Program-made: the position numbers and the translations under genes
In this document: piece after piece, positions 1 through 8,496 of the stretch
How the letters are laid out: each line of letters begins with the position of its first letter
How positions within the stretch are numbered: the first letter of the stretch is position 1
The notes under the pieces: generated by a model
Seen by the model: only the letters and a program-made list of their open reading frames with translations
What the model was told of the DNA's origin: nothing
Database searches by the model: none
DNA from: an uncultured Lachnospiraceae bacterium
Lineage (GTDB): Bacteria > Bacillota > Clostridia > Lachnospirales > Lachnospiraceae
Direction: 5' to 3'
Assembly (NCBI GenBank): GCA_947588845.1
Contig: CANQAR010000008.1
Location: 1 to 59,267 of the forward strand
DNA: 59,267 bases

Positions 1-41
1 TGTCTTACATCGCAATTGGAGGTAACAATATAAGACTTCAT
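1..41 (-). CDS. possible start of a leftward gene (partial)
   Basis: An ATG at 41 opens a leftward frame (MKSYIVTSNCDVR) that stays open to the window edge. It lies about 34 nt downstream of the predicted start of transcription from the leftward promoter at 82-110. The ribosome binding site is weak. A second in-frame ATG, for a different frame, is at 54. Only 13 codons are visible, so no product can be named. The promoter is the better evidence that a gene begins here. Confidence 0.25.
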   Translation of the reverse strand, partial: MKSYIVTSNCDVR

Positions 42-81
42 TTGATCTGTCCATCTTGTGGATCAGTGACTTTATGGTTGT

Positions 82-130
82 ATAATATACCGTTTTCCCA
101 TTCTTCACAAGCCGCCCCCGGGGATATATT
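82..130 (-). promoter_or_regulatory. leftward promoter with shared GC-rich box
   Basis: On the minus strand TTGTGA (105-110) and TATTAT (82-87) are separated by 17 bp. Directly upstream of the -35 is the box TATCCCCGGGGGCGGC, preceded by an AT-rich tract. The same 16-bp box abuts the -35 of the methyltransferase promoter at 285-330 and of the DUF2292 promoter at 8680-8726. The contact with the -35 suggests an activator site. The gene it serves lies mostly left of the window. Confidence 0.6.
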
Positions 131-284
131 TTTTATTTTTTTACAAATATTTTTTTCTTTATAAAATCTGGCTTTTTCCGCTCTTCAATTGTTTTTCTCA
201 GAGGAAAATAACCCCTATCCGGGGTTAAAAAGCTTCCGCCAGACCGCATAAAATGATGTGAGCGGTGCTATGATTTTACCTGCT

Positions 285-330
285 AATATCCCCCGGGGAG
301 GCTTGTTCCTTTTGAAAAAAGATTTATACT
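285..330 (+). promoter_or_regulatory. promoter of the first methyltransferase with shared box
   Basis: TTGTTC (303-308) and TATACT (325-330) are 16 bp apart. The box TATCCCCCGGGGAGGC lies directly upstream of the -35. It forms an inverted pair with the copy at 103-130, so the roughly 200 bp between 82 and 330 is a divergent promoter region. Transcription would start near 337, giving a short leader before the ribosome binding site at 351. Confidence 0.6.
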
Positions 331-368
331 TGATTTATCAATATCAAATCAGGAAAGGATTCACAATT

Positions 369-1148
369 ATGACACAGGCAGAACCCCTGATCAGCGAAAT
401 CCAGCACTACTGGACTGACCGCTGTCACAGTTACTCGGAAGAAAACATCGCGGAAATGGACAGCTGGAAGCGCGAAGCCTGGCGGCGGCAGATCCTGGAT
501 CATGCACCAAAGGGAAATCCCCTGCGCATCCTTGATATCGGTACCGGCCCCGGCTTTTTTGCCATCAATCTGGCGCTTGCCGGCCATCAGGTCTGGGCAG
601 TGGATGTAACCGAACACATGCTCGGGCACGCACGTCTGAACGCAGATACCTACGGCGCAAAGGTAAATTTCTGTCTCCAGAACGGCGATCATCTGGAATT
701 TGAAGGCGACAGCTTTGATCTGGTGGTAAACCGGAACGTACTTTGGAACTTTGAACATCCCCTGCTGGGATTAAAAGAGTGGAAACGGGTGCTGCGTCCC
801 GGAGGACGGATGATCTATTTTGACTGTAATCATTATCTGTATCTGGATGACGAGGAGCTGGCCAGAGAAACAAATAATGCCCGTATGGAATGGGAAAGAA
901 ATTTCCCGCAGCAGGCGCACAGGATTGACGCTGCGCGGCGTGCGCGCGAAAAAGATTTGGAAGAGATCGCCAGAACACTTCCACTCTCCCATGTGCTGCG
1001 TCCTGAATGGGACCGGCAGGCTTTGAATGAGATCGATATGGAAATCATCACCATTCAGGAAGATATCGGAAAAAATGTATGGAATGAAGACGAACAGCTC
1101 CACTACCGGACAGCGCCCATGTTTATGGTATGCGCGCAGAAGCCCTGA
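369..1148 (+). CDS. class I SAM-dependent methyltransferase
   Basis: A 259-residue class I methyltransferase. The SAM-binding motif I, ILDIGTGPGFFAIN, sits near residue 55, followed by an acidic strand end (VDVTEHM) and the motif IV/post-motif region FDLVVNRNVLWNF. The start at 369 was chosen because AGGAAAGG lies 10 nt upstream; an upstream in-frame ATG at 258 precedes the promoter -10 and would make an unlikely tail. It is a clear paralogue of the product of 2363-3121, sharing motif I, the N-terminal 'YW..R...YS' segment and the C-terminal 'PMFMV' ending. The methyl acceptor is unknown. Its promoter box is shared with the DUF2292 gene next to the nickel/peptide-type transporter, which suggests a joint role in uptake or modification of a small molecule. 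Confidence 0.85.
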   Translation: MTQAEPLISEIQHYWTDRCHSYSEENIAEMDSWKREAWRRQILDHAPKGNPLRILDIGTGPGFFAINLALAGHQVWAVDVTEHMLGHARLNADTYGAKVNFCLQNGDHLEFEGDSFDLVVNRNVLWNFEHPLLGLKEWKRVLRPGGRMIYFDCNHYLYLDDEELARETNNARMEWERNFPQQAHRIDAARRAREKDLEEIARTLPLSHVLRPEWDRQALNEIDMEIITIQEDIGKNVWNEDEQLHYRTAPMFMVCAQKP

Positions 1149-1157
1149 TTCGTCGGA

Positions 1158-1201
1158 CTGGCCGGCTTTCATGTGCCGGCCAGCGGCAACCAATTTTTTT
1201 T
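1158..1201 (+). terminator. Rho-independent terminator
   Basis: A perfect 9-bp stem (CTGGCCGGC / GCCGGCCAG) with an 8-nt loop is followed closely by eight Ts. It lies 10 bp after the methyltransferase stop codon and isolates that gene from the Rpn gene downstream. Confidence 0.9.
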
Positions 1202-1322
1202 AACCATTTGTGCTTATCCGATCCCTTCCCATCTTTCAAACGTTGAAAGCTCGGATGAGTGATTTGGTTCTGTCTCTCTGCATAAGTTTCTCCTATCACT
1301 GATAACTGTTTTTATAAATCAC

Positions 1323-1350
1323 TTGACAACGTCTTTGTTTGTGTTATACT
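1323..1350 (+). promoter_or_regulatory. promoter of the Rpn-type gene
   Basis: TTGACA (1323-1328) and TATACT (1345-1350) are 16 bp apart, close to a consensus housekeeping promoter. It leaves an AT-rich leader of about 130 nt before the ATG at 1486. The rest of the 1149-1485 gap holds only the terminator before it. Confidence 0.75.
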
Positions 1351-1485
1351 ATCTAAATATATCATATCAAACATTTCATAGGACATATAATATCTCATAA
1401 AATCAGTGTAATTCATTTTATTCCATCTGATATTAATTGTTGAAAAAATATGACAAATACGATAAAATAGGAAAGGAGCATACAC

Positions 1486-2295
1486 ATGGCAAAAAAATAC
1501 GAAGAACTGGACTTTACCGATGATTTCATGTTCGGGAAAGTTCTGTACCACAACCCGGAACTCTGCAGAGAACTGCTGGAGCTGATCCTGAACAAAAAAA
1601 TCAGAAAAATATGTTTTCCCGAAACACAGAAAAGCATATCCATCACCGGCGACAGCAAGGGCGTCCGTTTTGACGTTTATACGGAGGATTCGGAAAATAT
1701 CATTTACGATGTGGAAATGCAGACAACCACCAATGAGAATCTTCCCAAAAGAAGCCGCTACTACCACAGCATGCTGGATTTGAATCTGATCGAGAAAGGG
1801 ATGGACTACAAAAAGCTGAAAAAATGCTATGTCATATTCCTCTGCAAAAAGAATATTGGCACGCTTCCCATCTACGCCTACCGTATGAGATGCGACGCGG
1901 ACCCGGAGGTCGAACTGAGAGATGACGTGCGAACGGTTTTTGTCAATTCCTACGGCAGATCGGAAGGGATTTCCCGGGAACTGAAGGAGTTTCTTGCTTA
2001 TATAAGAACAGGGCAGGCTTCCAGCGATCCGGAAAGTCTTACCCGAAGACTGCAGAACTGTGTGATACATGCCAGAAAGCACAAAGAATGGAGGGCTGAA
2101 TATATGACGCTGTTAATGAGAGACCAGGAAATGAGAGAAGAAGGATTAAAAGAAGGACACAAGGAAATCAATCAGTTAAATATGGCATTAATTGCAGACA
2201 ACCGCCTGGATGATTTGAAGCGTTCCGCTGCCGACGGGCCATTCCAGGAACAGCTTCTGAGAGAATATGGGATCCGGAAATATGAAAATGTCTAA
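1486..2295 (+). CDS. Rpn-family recombination-promoting nuclease / PD-(D/E)XK 'transposase'
   Basis: A 269-residue protein of the Rpn (PDDEXK_2) family, DNA nucleases once annotated as transposases. The opening 'DFTDDFMFGKVL' is the family signature. The PD-(D/E)XK core is visible as VRFDVYTED followed by YDVEMQT around residues 60-85, and 'RSRYYHSMLDLNLIEKGMDY' is also typical. The C-terminal third, with 'MREEGLKEGHKEINQ', matches the charged tail seen in many members. AGGAAAGGAG lies 7 nt before the start. It has its own promoter and stands between two paralogous methyltransferase genes. No terminal inverted repeats are visible, so movement as a discrete element is not supported. Confidence 0.88.
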   Translation: MAKKYEELDFTDDFMFGKVLYHNPELCRELLELILNKKIRKICFPETQKSISITGDSKGVRFDVYTEDSENIIYDVEMQTTTNENLPKRSRYYHSMLDLNLIEKGMDYKKLKKCYVIFLCKKNIGTLPIYAYRMRCDADPEVELRDDVRTVFVNSYGRSEGISRELKEFLAYIRTGQASSDPESLTRRLQNCVIHARKHKEWRAEYMTLLMRDQEMREEGLKEGHKEINQLNMALIADNRLDDLKRSAADGPFQEQLLREYGIRKYENV

Positions 2296-2310
2296 AATTA
2301 ACTATTCTAT

Positions 2311-2344
2311 GAGGGCAGAAAGTGCAAGCCGCTTTTCTGCCCTC
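2311..2344. terminator. hairpin between convergent genes
   Basis: GAGGGCAGAAA pairs with TTTTCTGCCCTC around a 10-11-nt loop between the convergent Rpn and methyltransferase genes. There is no long T-tract on either strand, so a shared bidirectional terminator is the natural reading but its strength is uncertain. Confidence 0.6.
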
Positions 2345-2362
2345 AAATTATCCGTATGGTTT

Positions 2363-3121
2363 CTATTTTCTTCCCTTTACCATAAAGACCGGCGTCGATT
2401 TATAGTTAATCTTTTCCGCCTCGCTGAGCACCCTCTCCCCGGCTGTCTCGTCCACTTCCACCCATTCAAATCCGATTTCTTTCATCACCCTGAGATCCCA
2501 GTCCGGCCTGTGGATCCTGCTCAGCGGCATTTCATACGCCAGACGTTCCATCTCCGCAATGTCCGTCCCCTCGTAATAGTCCTGCACCTGATGTTCCGCA
2601 GCGCTCTTGCGGTCCGCAATATAGGCCTTCCGAAGCTCTTCGTCATAGAGATATGCATACCAGTTTGCGTCAAAATTGAGCAGAATCCCGCCTTTTTTCA
2701 GCACACGATACCATTCCCTGTATGCTCTTTCAGGATCTTTCAGATTCCATGTCAGATTTCTGGTGACGATCATATCAAACGTATCATCCGCAAAACCGAG
2801 ATCCTGCGCGTCCATCTGCATCCAGACGATCTTGTCCCGCCAGCTGCCTGCATTTTTCCGGGCCTCGTTCAGCATCTCTTCCGTATAGTCGACAGCGGTT
2901 ACCTGATAACCCGCCTCCGCAAGAATGATCGCGAAAAATCCCGGACCGGTTCCGACGTCAAGAACTGTCGTGTCCTCCGGCCTCTTCTGTGTTCCGGACT
3001 GCCTGATTTCCCGCAGCCATTTTTTGCGCTGACCGCTTTTCAGTTCTTCCTGATTCACCTCGGAGTATCCTGCTGCGCGGCCCGCCCAGTATTTCTCTAT
3101 ATCTGCCAAAAACTGCGTCAT
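2363..3121 (-). CDS. class I SAM-dependent methyltransferase (paralogue)
   Basis: A 252-residue methyltransferase with motif I VLDVGTGPGFFAI near residue 54, VDYTEEML after it, and FDMIVTRNLTWNL as the motif IV region. It resembles the 369-1148 product over its whole length. A GGAGAG site precedes the ATG. It is the last gene in the direction of the nickel/peptide-type transporter operon, separated from the binding protein by a terminator hairpin and a dispersed repeat, so it may be partly independently expressed. A methyl-transfer step on the imported or exported small molecule is inferred from this linkage only. Confidence 0.85.
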   Translation of the reverse strand: MTQFLADIEKYWAGRAAGYSEVNQEELKSGQRKKWLREIRQSGTQKRPEDTTVLDVGTGPGFFAIILAEAGYQVTAVDYTEEMLNEARKNAGSWRDKIVWMQMDAQDLGFADDTFDMIVTRNLTWNLKDPERAYREWYRVLKKGGILLNFDANWYAYLYDEELRKAYIADRKSAAEHQVQDYYEGTDIAEMERLAYEMPLSRIHRPDWDLRVMKEIGFEWVEVDETAGERVLSEAEKINYKSTPVFMVKGRK

Positions 3122-3170
3122 ATCTATGTGCTCTCCATTCTTCTCTTTAGACTTTCAAGGTCAAAACCAA

Positions 3171-3280
3171 ACTTCCATACCAGGCCTGCGATCGAGTAGG
3201 CGGCGGTTTTTCCTCCTGCTCGCCCGCGCGGCCCAGGTGCTGCGTCAGCAGCTGGTTTCCCTGCCTGGGCCTGCGCACAA
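3171..3280. repeat. dispersed structured intergenic element, copy 1
   Basis: About 110 bp, closely similar to 8314-8424 and partly to 28349-28417. It folds into a hairpin with one arm ending CCTCCTGCTC, an inner GCTGC/GCAGC hairpin and a longer stem GGCCCAGG / CCTGGGCC. In copy 2 the last stem has different bases but still pairs, which indicates that pairing is conserved. It sits between the terminator after the binding-protein gene and the start of the methyltransferase gene. Confidence 0.75.
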
Positions 3281-3286
3281 GACATA

Positions 3287-3307
3287 AAACCCTCCAGAGG
3301 AGGGTTT
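3287..3307 (-). terminator. terminator after binding-protein gene
   Basis: AAACCCTCC and GGAGGGTTT form a perfect 9-bp stem with a 3-nt loop, 6 bp beyond the binding-protein stop codon. The T-tract is short (TTTT within the stem end), so some readthrough into the methyltransferase gene is plausible. Confidence 0.7.
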
Positions 3308-3313
3308 CATGTG

Positions 3314-4867
3314 TCATGAAGCGCTGATATCCAGATCCGCCGTGACCTGATAATAGTCGCAGGCATGGGCGGTATAATTGCTCACATTGCTCTTGGAGAT
3401 CATATTCATCTCCAGGAAAGAACAGAATACGTAAGCGTCGTCATCCAGAATCGCCTGCTGAAGCTGAACGGCAAGTTCACCACGCTTCGCGGTATCAAAT
3501 TCCGTGGAAAGCTGCTCGATCAGGCTGTTGACTTCCTCATTGTTGTAGGCGCCGAAATTATAGTCCATTCCCGGAAGACAGCTGGTAGTGAAGAAGTACT
3601 GCGGATCTCCTGAAGGCGCCGTAACCAGCGCGGAAGCATAAATATCCCACGAACTCATGTCGGCAAGGAATTCTCTCCGGTTGGCGGTGCAGTTGATGTC
3701 AACTTCCATACCGATTTCTTTCAGGGCTGCCTGAGCGGATTCAGCCAGAAGAGGCAGTTCCTGCCTGCTCGGGTAGGTCAGCCAGCGGATCACCAGCTTC
3801 TCTCCGTCTTTCTCGCGGATTCCGTCTCCGTCCTCATCCGTCCATCCGGCTTCCTCAAGAACGGTTTTCGCTCCTTCCGGATCATAAGGTTTTGCTTCGA
3901 CGTTCTCACCACCGAAAGTTCCAAAACCGTCCGGGAAAGCGCCGTTCGCGGGGACACCGTGGCCTTCCAGCAGCGTCGCCACAAATCCTTCCTTATCAAT
4001 ACCCATGGCAAGAGCTTTGCGCACGGCAGGATCCTGCATGACAGTGCTTTCCATATTCATGGACCCGAAGAAAGCACGGGATGTCTGGATACTCGAAAAC
4101 TGATAGTTATCATTCTCAAAGTTCGGATAAGCCTCATAGGCCATACCGTAAGCGGCATCGATGTCGCCTGCCTGCAGCGCGGCAGAGAGCGTGTCTCCGT
4201 CGGAAATGGTCCGGATCGTCAGCTCATCGATCGACGGTGTGCCGTTCCAGTAATTCTCATTTTTTGTAAGAGTCAGATGATCGTCCGTCTTCAGATCCGT
4301 GACAATATACGGCCCGGTACCTGCGACAATGCCGGTTTCAAAGTCGCTGGCATCCACGTCAATGATGCAGCCGTACGGATCGCCGAGATAATTCATCAGC
4401 GCGGGATTCGGTTCCGTGGTGGTGACGGTCAGCACCTGTCCGTCCGCCTGAATCTCCGCGATTTTGGTATCGCTGGGAGCTCGGTCATGATTCTCCAGCA
4501 GATGATCAAGGCACTGCTTCACTGCCTCGCCGTCCATCTTCCGTCCGCTTGAAAAGGTCACATCGTCCTGCAGTGTAATGGTCCACGTCAGGTTTCCGTC
4601 ATTTTCCCAGGACTTTGCCAGCCATGGTTCGAGCTCCATGGAATCGGTGTAGCGGACCAGCGTCTCACCGACGCCATAACGGATGCAGGCCCAGCCATTG
4701 TAGGTGCGGTGCGGGTCTACGGTCTCCTCCCAGTTTTCCGAGTTGAATGTGGTATCCCCGATGACCATCTTCTTTTCGGCTGCCGCTTCGCTTCGTGTGC
4801 CGCCGGCAATCCCGGCCGCTAGGCACAGAGCCAGCGAAACTGACAGTATCTTCTTCCTTCTTTTCAT
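3314..4867 (-). CDS. ABC transporter substrate-binding protein, nickel/oligopeptide family (SBP_bac_5)
   Basis: A 517-residue extracytoplasmic binding protein of the DppA/OppA/NikA family. The N-terminus is a Sec signal peptide (KRRKK, a hydrophobic stretch, then SEAAAE). The mature part begins with the family pattern 'DPHRTYNGWACIRYGVGETLVRY', which in my recall is closest to the nickel-type branch, and continues with 'LAKSWENDGNLTWTITLQDDVTFSSG'. The signal region has a Cys (LALCLAAG) but no proper lipobox, which is unusual for a Gram-positive binding protein. It is the fifth gene in the BCDE-A order with the permeases and ATPases upstream. Ligand assignment to nickel, another metal chelate or a peptide cannot be decided from sequence alone. 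Confidence 0.88.
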   Translation of the reverse strand: MKRRKKILSVSLALCLAAGIAGGTRSEAAAEKKMVIGDTTFNSENWEETVDPHRTYNGWACIRYGVGETLVRYTDSMELEPWLAKSWENDGNLTWTITLQDDVTFSSGRKMDGEAVKQCLDHLLENHDRAPSDTKIAEIQADGQVLTVTTTEPNPALMNYLGDPYGCIIDVDASDFETGIVAGTGPYIVTDLKTDDHLTLTKNENYWNGTPSIDELTIRTISDGDTLSAALQAGDIDAAYGMAYEAYPNFENDNYQFSSIQTSRAFFGSMNMESTVMQDPAVRKALAMGIDKEGFVATLLEGHGVPANGAFPDGFGTFGGENVEAKPYDPEGAKTVLEEAGWTDEDGDGIREKDGEKLVIRWLTYPSRQELPLLAESAQAALKEIGMEVDINCTANRREFLADMSSWDIYASALVTAPSGDPQYFFTTSCLPGMDYNFGAYNNEEVNSLIEQLSTEFDTAKRGELAVQLQQAILDDDAYVFCSFLEMNMISKSNVSNYTAHACDYYQVTADLDISAS

Positions 4868-4909
4868 GTTTTGTTTCCCTCCTGTTAAAATAAATTTATA
4901 GTTATATTT

Positions 4910-5674
4910 TTATAACACACTGTCGATCAGGCTCTTTGTGTACTCATTCCGGGGATTTCGGATCACCTCGTCCGGGATCCCCTGCTCCACGATCTCCCCA
5001 TGATACAGCACCAGCACCCGGTCACAGAATTCCTGAACCAGGGCAATATCATGACAGATGAACAGGATCGACAGATCCGCGCCAGCCTGTCTGCGCAGTC
5101 TGCCGAGCAGTTCCAGAACCTCCTTCTGGATCGTAACATCCAGGGAGGATGTTGCCTCATCACAGATCAGCAGCTTCGGTCTGATCGCTAAAGCGCGCGC
5201 GATCGCGGCGCGCTGGCATTGCCCTCCGCTAACCTGGTGCGGATACCGTCCGGCAAAATCAGCCGGCAGGCCGCACATTTCCAAAAGGCGGCTCACTTCC
5301 TTTTTCGCGTCCGCCGCTGACATTCCATGATTTCGCAGACTTTCCCCGATTCCGTCTCCCAGTGTCCGTCTGGGATCAAAGGACTCTGTGGGCGTCTGAA
5401 AGACCATCTGCATTTTCCGGTAAGCCTTGCGAAGCCGGGATCCCTTCGCTGTGGTAATATCCTCCCCGTCCAAGGTGATGCGTCCGCCGCTGGCGTCCAG
5501 CAGTCGCGTGATCATGTTGACAACGGTCGTCTTACCGCTGCCGCTCTCCCCGATAATGCCAAGGCACTCCCCCGGCATCAGCTCAAAATTTACGTGACTG
5601 ACCGCGGTAAAATCCGGCTGGCCGCCGCGGGAAAAAACTTTTGTCAGATCCTCGATTTTCAGAACTGGTTCCAT
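4910..5674 (-). CDS. ABC transporter ATP-binding protein (OppF/NikE type)
   Basis: A 254-residue ATPase energising the importer. It shows Walker A GESGSGKTT near residue 42, the signature VSGGQCQRAAIARAL, Walker B LLICDEATSSLD and the switch histidine in FICHDIAL. The C-terminus 'YTKSLIDSVL' is typical of the OppF/NikE side. The ATG lies 5 bp beyond the stop codon of the partner ATPase gene, with a strong GAGGAGGTGA site overlapping its end, so the two are translationally linked. Confidence 0.93.
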   Translation of the reverse strand: MEPVLKIEDLTKVFSRGGQPDFTAVSHVNFELMPGECLGIIGESGSGKTTVVNMITRLLDASGGRITLDGEDITTAKGSRLRKAYRKMQMVFQTPTESFDPRRTLGDGIGESLRNHGMSAADAKKEVSRLLEMCGLPADFAGRYPHQVSGGQCQRAAIARALAIRPKLLICDEATSSLDVTIQKEVLELLGRLRRQAGADLSILFICHDIALVQEFCDRVLVLYHGEIVEQGIPDEVIRNPRNEYTKSLIDSVL

Positions 5675-5678
5675 CTTA

Positions 5679-6458
5679 TCACCTCCTCAGGCGCGGCACG
5701 GCGGACATAAGCTTTCGCGTATAATCGCTCTCCGGCGCGTTCAGCACGCGCTGTGTCTCGCCATACTCCACCATTTCGCCGTTTTTCAGTACCAGCACTT
5801 TATCCGCCATCGCGCCGATCACGCCGATATTATGCGCCACAAGGATAATGGAGGTTCCAAATGTCTCGCGCACCAGAAGCATCTCCTCCACAACCTGCTT
5901 CTGAACCAGAACGTCCAGCGCAGAGGTAGGTTCATCCGCGAGAAGAACCTTCGGATTCAAAAGCATCGCCGCGGCAATCCCCACACGCTGCTGCATCCCG
6001 CCGGAAAGCTCAAAAGGATAACTGTCCAGGATTCTCCCGCCGTCATCAAACCGCAGTTTCTCCAGCAGGTCCACTGCCCGCTGCCGGAATTCCTCTCTGG
6101 AAAGCGGTTCGTGCTCGCTCATCGCTTCATAGAGCTGCGCGCCTACTGTGCGGATCGGGCAGAAAGAACTGCCTGCGTACTGAAAGATCATCCCGAGCTC
6201 CGGACCGTTAAGCTTCAGAATTTCCTGTTCCGAAAGATCCGGAATATCCCGTCCCCTGTACCAGATATCCCCGCGGGTAACCATACCGGAAGGACCCAGC
6301 AGTCCCATCGCCGCCTTGATCAGCGTTGACTTGCCGCTGCCGCTCTCCCCCACAATTCCAAGTATCTCGCCTTCCTCCAGCGTAAAACTCACATCCCGGA
6401 CGGTAAGAACCTGATTGTAAGAAATATCCACATGTTCATACCTGAGTATCTCTCCCAT
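5679..6458 (-). CDS. ABC transporter ATP-binding protein (OppD/NikD type)
   Basis: A 259-residue ATPase with Walker A GESGSGKSTL, signature LSGGMQQRVGIAAAM, Walker B VLLADEPTSALD and VAHNIGV as the switch region. The OppD-like insertion 'FQYAGSSFCPIRTVG' is present. It is shorter than OppD because it lacks the long C-terminal oligopeptide/iron-sulfur segment, in keeping with NikD-like members. A 4-bp gap separates it from the upstream permease gene. Confidence 0.93.
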   Translation of the reverse strand: MGEILRYEHVDISYNQVLTVRDVSFTLEEGEILGIVGESGSGKSTLIKAAMGLLGPSGMVTRGDIWYRGRDIPDLSEQEILKLNGPELGMIFQYAGSSFCPIRTVGAQLYEAMSEHEPLSREEFRQRAVDLLEKLRFDDGGRILDSYPFELSGGMQQRVGIAAAMLLNPKVLLADEPTSALDVLVQKQVVEEMLLVRETFGTSIILVAHNIGVIGAMADKVLVLKNGEMVEYGETQRVLNAPESDYTRKLMSAVPRLRR

Positions 6459-6462
6459 ACGC

Positions 6463-7317
6463 TCACCTCCTCCTGTTCTTCGGATCCGCGTAATCGCGGA
6501 TGGTATCGCCCAGAAGATTAAAGATCATGACGGACACAAAAACGGCAATGCCCGGAGACAGAGTAACCCATGGAGCCGTGCTTAAAAGGCTGCGGGTATC
6601 GCTCATCATGCTGCCCCATTCGGCAATGGGCGGTTTCGCGCCCAGTCCAAGGAAACTAAGACCCGCCAGTTCCATCATCATCGTGCCGATATCCAGCATG
6701 GAAGTGACCAGAACAGGTCCCATAATATTGGGAAGAATATGTTTAAAAATGATCTTTACCGTACTGCTGCCAGCCAGCCTCGCCGCTTTCAGATAAGCAG
6801 TTTCTTTCAGCGCCAGTGTCTGGCTTCGGGCAATGCGGGCATATTTGGGCCATGAGATGGCCGCCAGGGCAATAATGGCGTTATGCAGGCCGCCTCCCAG
6901 CACTCCTGCCACCGCAAGCGCGAACACAAGCCCGGGGAATGCCAGAAAAATATCAGAGATGCGCATGAGCACGGTATCGGTTCTGCCGCCGTGCCACCCG
7001 CAGAAAACGCCGATAGCTGTGCCCAGAGCCGTAATGACCGCGACAAGCAGCAGCGTGGAAAAAATACTGGTCCAGCTTCCCACGATCACGCGGGAAAGCA
7101 TATCCCGCCCATAGCGGTCGGTCCCCAGCAGATGCGCCGCGGACGGAGCCGCTTTCGCGTTTCTCAGATCCTGCAGATAAGGATCATACGGCGTCAGATA
7201 TTTCGAGAAAATGGCGCCAAGCAAAAGCAGTACGGCGAGCGTTCCAAAAATGATCAGCCTCATCTTCACACTGTCCCTGCGGATCTTCTGAACTCTTACA
7301 GTCGGTTCCTTCATCAC
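6463..7317 (-). CDS. ABC transporter permease (OppC/NikC type)
   Basis: A 284-residue inner-membrane permease with one early membrane span ('LIIFGTLAVLLLLGAIF'), the OppC_N segment 'HLLGTDRYGRDMLSRVI' and a BPD_transp_1 core with the EAA-like loop around 'LKAARLAGSSTVKIIFKHILPN'. It ends with 'FNLLGDTIRDYADPKNRRR', the family's usual C-terminus. Its start overlaps the preceding permease stop by 4 bp (ATGA). Confidence 0.93.
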   Translation of the reverse strand: MMKEPTVRVQKIRRDSVKMRLIIFGTLAVLLLLGAIFSKYLTPYDPYLQDLRNAKAAPSAAHLLGTDRYGRDMLSRVIVGSWTSIFSTLLLVAVITALGTAIGVFCGWHGGRTDTVLMRISDIFLAFPGLVFALAVAGVLGGGLHNAIIALAAISWPKYARIARSQTLALKETAYLKAARLAGSSTVKIIFKHILPNIMGPVLVTSMLDIGTMMMELAGLSFLGLGAKPPIAEWGSMMSDTRSLLSTAPWVTLSPGIAVFVSVMIFNLLGDTIRDYADPKNRRR

Positions 7318-8252
7318 TCACTCACCCCCAGCCGGATACGCGGATCAAGCGCATGATACAGCAGATCCGTAATAAGATTTACCATCACATAAATGATCGC
7401 CATCCATACAACATATGCCTGAATCAGCGGATAATCGCGCATGGTAATGGCGTCCACCGCCAGCTTTCCCACGCCGTCCCACATGAAAATGCTCTCGACG
7501 ATGGCAGTTCCGCCCAGCAGGCTGCCGATGGACAGCGCCAGCAGCGTAATGATCGTCAGCATGGAAGATTTCAGCACACTCTTCCAGAGCACAACGCGGC
7601 TCCTGACTCCCCGCGCTTTCGCTCCCGCCACGTAATCTTTATTCAGTTCCTCCATAACCGTCGCGCGCACCTGGCGCATATACTTGGAGGACATGGCGAT
7701 CGCCAGCGTCAGCGTCGGCATCACAGCGCTTTTGAACGAAATCCCATCCGATATCACAGGCAGCAGGTTCCATTTGATCGCGAAGAACTCCATGAGCAGC
7801 AGCGCTACAAAAAAGTTTGGCAGTGAATTCCCGATAAAACTGAAAAACCGCAGGAAATAATCGGTAAACCGGTCATGCCGGACAGCCGCCAGTACCCCCA
7901 GCGGAATGGAAATGACAATCGTCAGCAGGATAGACAAAACTGTCAGCATCAGTGTCGCCGGAAGTTTGGATATGAAAGTCTTAAACACATCCTGCCCGGA
8001 AACGTAACTCGTCCCCATATCGCCGGTCATCATGCCGCCGACCCAGACGAAATACTGTGTCAGAAAAGGCTTATCAAGCCCCAGCTCCGCCCGCTTCGCG
8101 TCAATGATCTCCTGCGCCACAGCCCCTTTATCTCCATAAAGCTCTGTCACGGCGTCGCTGCCTGCCATGCGCATCATCGCGAACGACAGGAACGTGATGC
8201 CAATGAGAACCGGAATCAGCTGCAGCAGCCGTCTCACCACATATCGTCCCAC
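7314..8252 (-). CDS. ABC transporter permease (OppB/NikB type)
   Basis: A 312-residue permease beginning with 'GRYVVRRLLQLIPVLIGITFLSF', the standard OppB/DppB/NikB N-terminus, and ending with 'NLITDLLYHALDPRIRLG'. The start is taken as GTG at 8252, because AAGGAGGGAG lies 5 nt upstream; a longer frame to 8327 would add 25 unlike residues. First gene of the transporter operon, located downstream of a strong terminator and repeat copy 2, so the promoter that serves it is not obvious. Confidence 0.92.
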   Translation of the reverse strand: MGRYVVRRLLQLIPVLIGITFLSFAMMRMAGSDAVTELYGDKGAVAQEIIDAKRAELGLDKPFLTQYFVWVGGMMTGDMGTSYVSGQDVFKTFISKLPATLMLTVLSILLTIVISIPLGVLAAVRHDRFTDYFLRFFSFIGNSLPNFFVALLLMEFFAIKWNLLPVISDGISFKSAVMPTLTLAIAMSSKYMRQVRATVMEELNKDYVAGAKARGVRSRVVLWKSVLKSSMLTIITLLALSIGSLLGGTAIVESIFMWDGVGKLAVDAITMRDYPLIQAYVVWMAIIYVMVNLITDLLYHALDPRIRLGVSE

Positions 8253-8313
8253 AAAAACTCCCTCCTTATTTTTCCGCAAAATTTTTCCCGACATGAACAA
8301 AGAATCCCACGGA

Positions 8314-8424
8314 ACTTCCATATGCAAGCCTGCGATCGAGTAGGAGGCGGTTTTTTCCTCCTGCTCACCGCGCGGTCCGCATGCTGCGCCAGCAGCTAAT
8401 CTCCATGTGCGGGCCTGCGCACAA
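8314..8424. repeat. dispersed structured intergenic element, copy 2
   Basis: Matches copy 1 (3171-3280) over its length in the same orientation. The first hairpin is GAGTAGGAGG / CCTCCTGCTC and the inner one GCTGC/GCAGC. The long stem is GGTCCGCATG pairing with CATGTGCGGGCC, with base changes relative to copy 1 on both arms. Like copy 1, it lies between a minus-strand terminator and the start of the next minus-strand gene. Confidence 0.75.
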
Positions 8425-8472
8425 AAAAAGCAGGCACAGAGCGCATACTTTCTGTATGCTCCATGTCCTGCT
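8422..8472 (-). terminator. strong Rho-independent terminator after DUF2292 gene
   Basis: On the minus strand a long stem starts AGCAGG, contains the inner GCATAC / GTATGC hairpin, closes with CCTGCT and runs into seven Ts. It lies 25 bp after the DUF2292 stop codon and before the permease gene, so the small gene is probably transcribed mostly alone, with readthrough as the link to the transporter. Confidence 0.85.
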
Positions 8473-8496
8473 GTTGTTCAGTCGGTACACTCTTCA

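Noticed and set aside
31-165. A plus-strand frame containing the zinc-ribbon-like CPSCG near the left edge
   Set aside because: It lacks a normal start codon and runs straight through a promoter and AT-rich DNA, so the Cys pair looks accidental.
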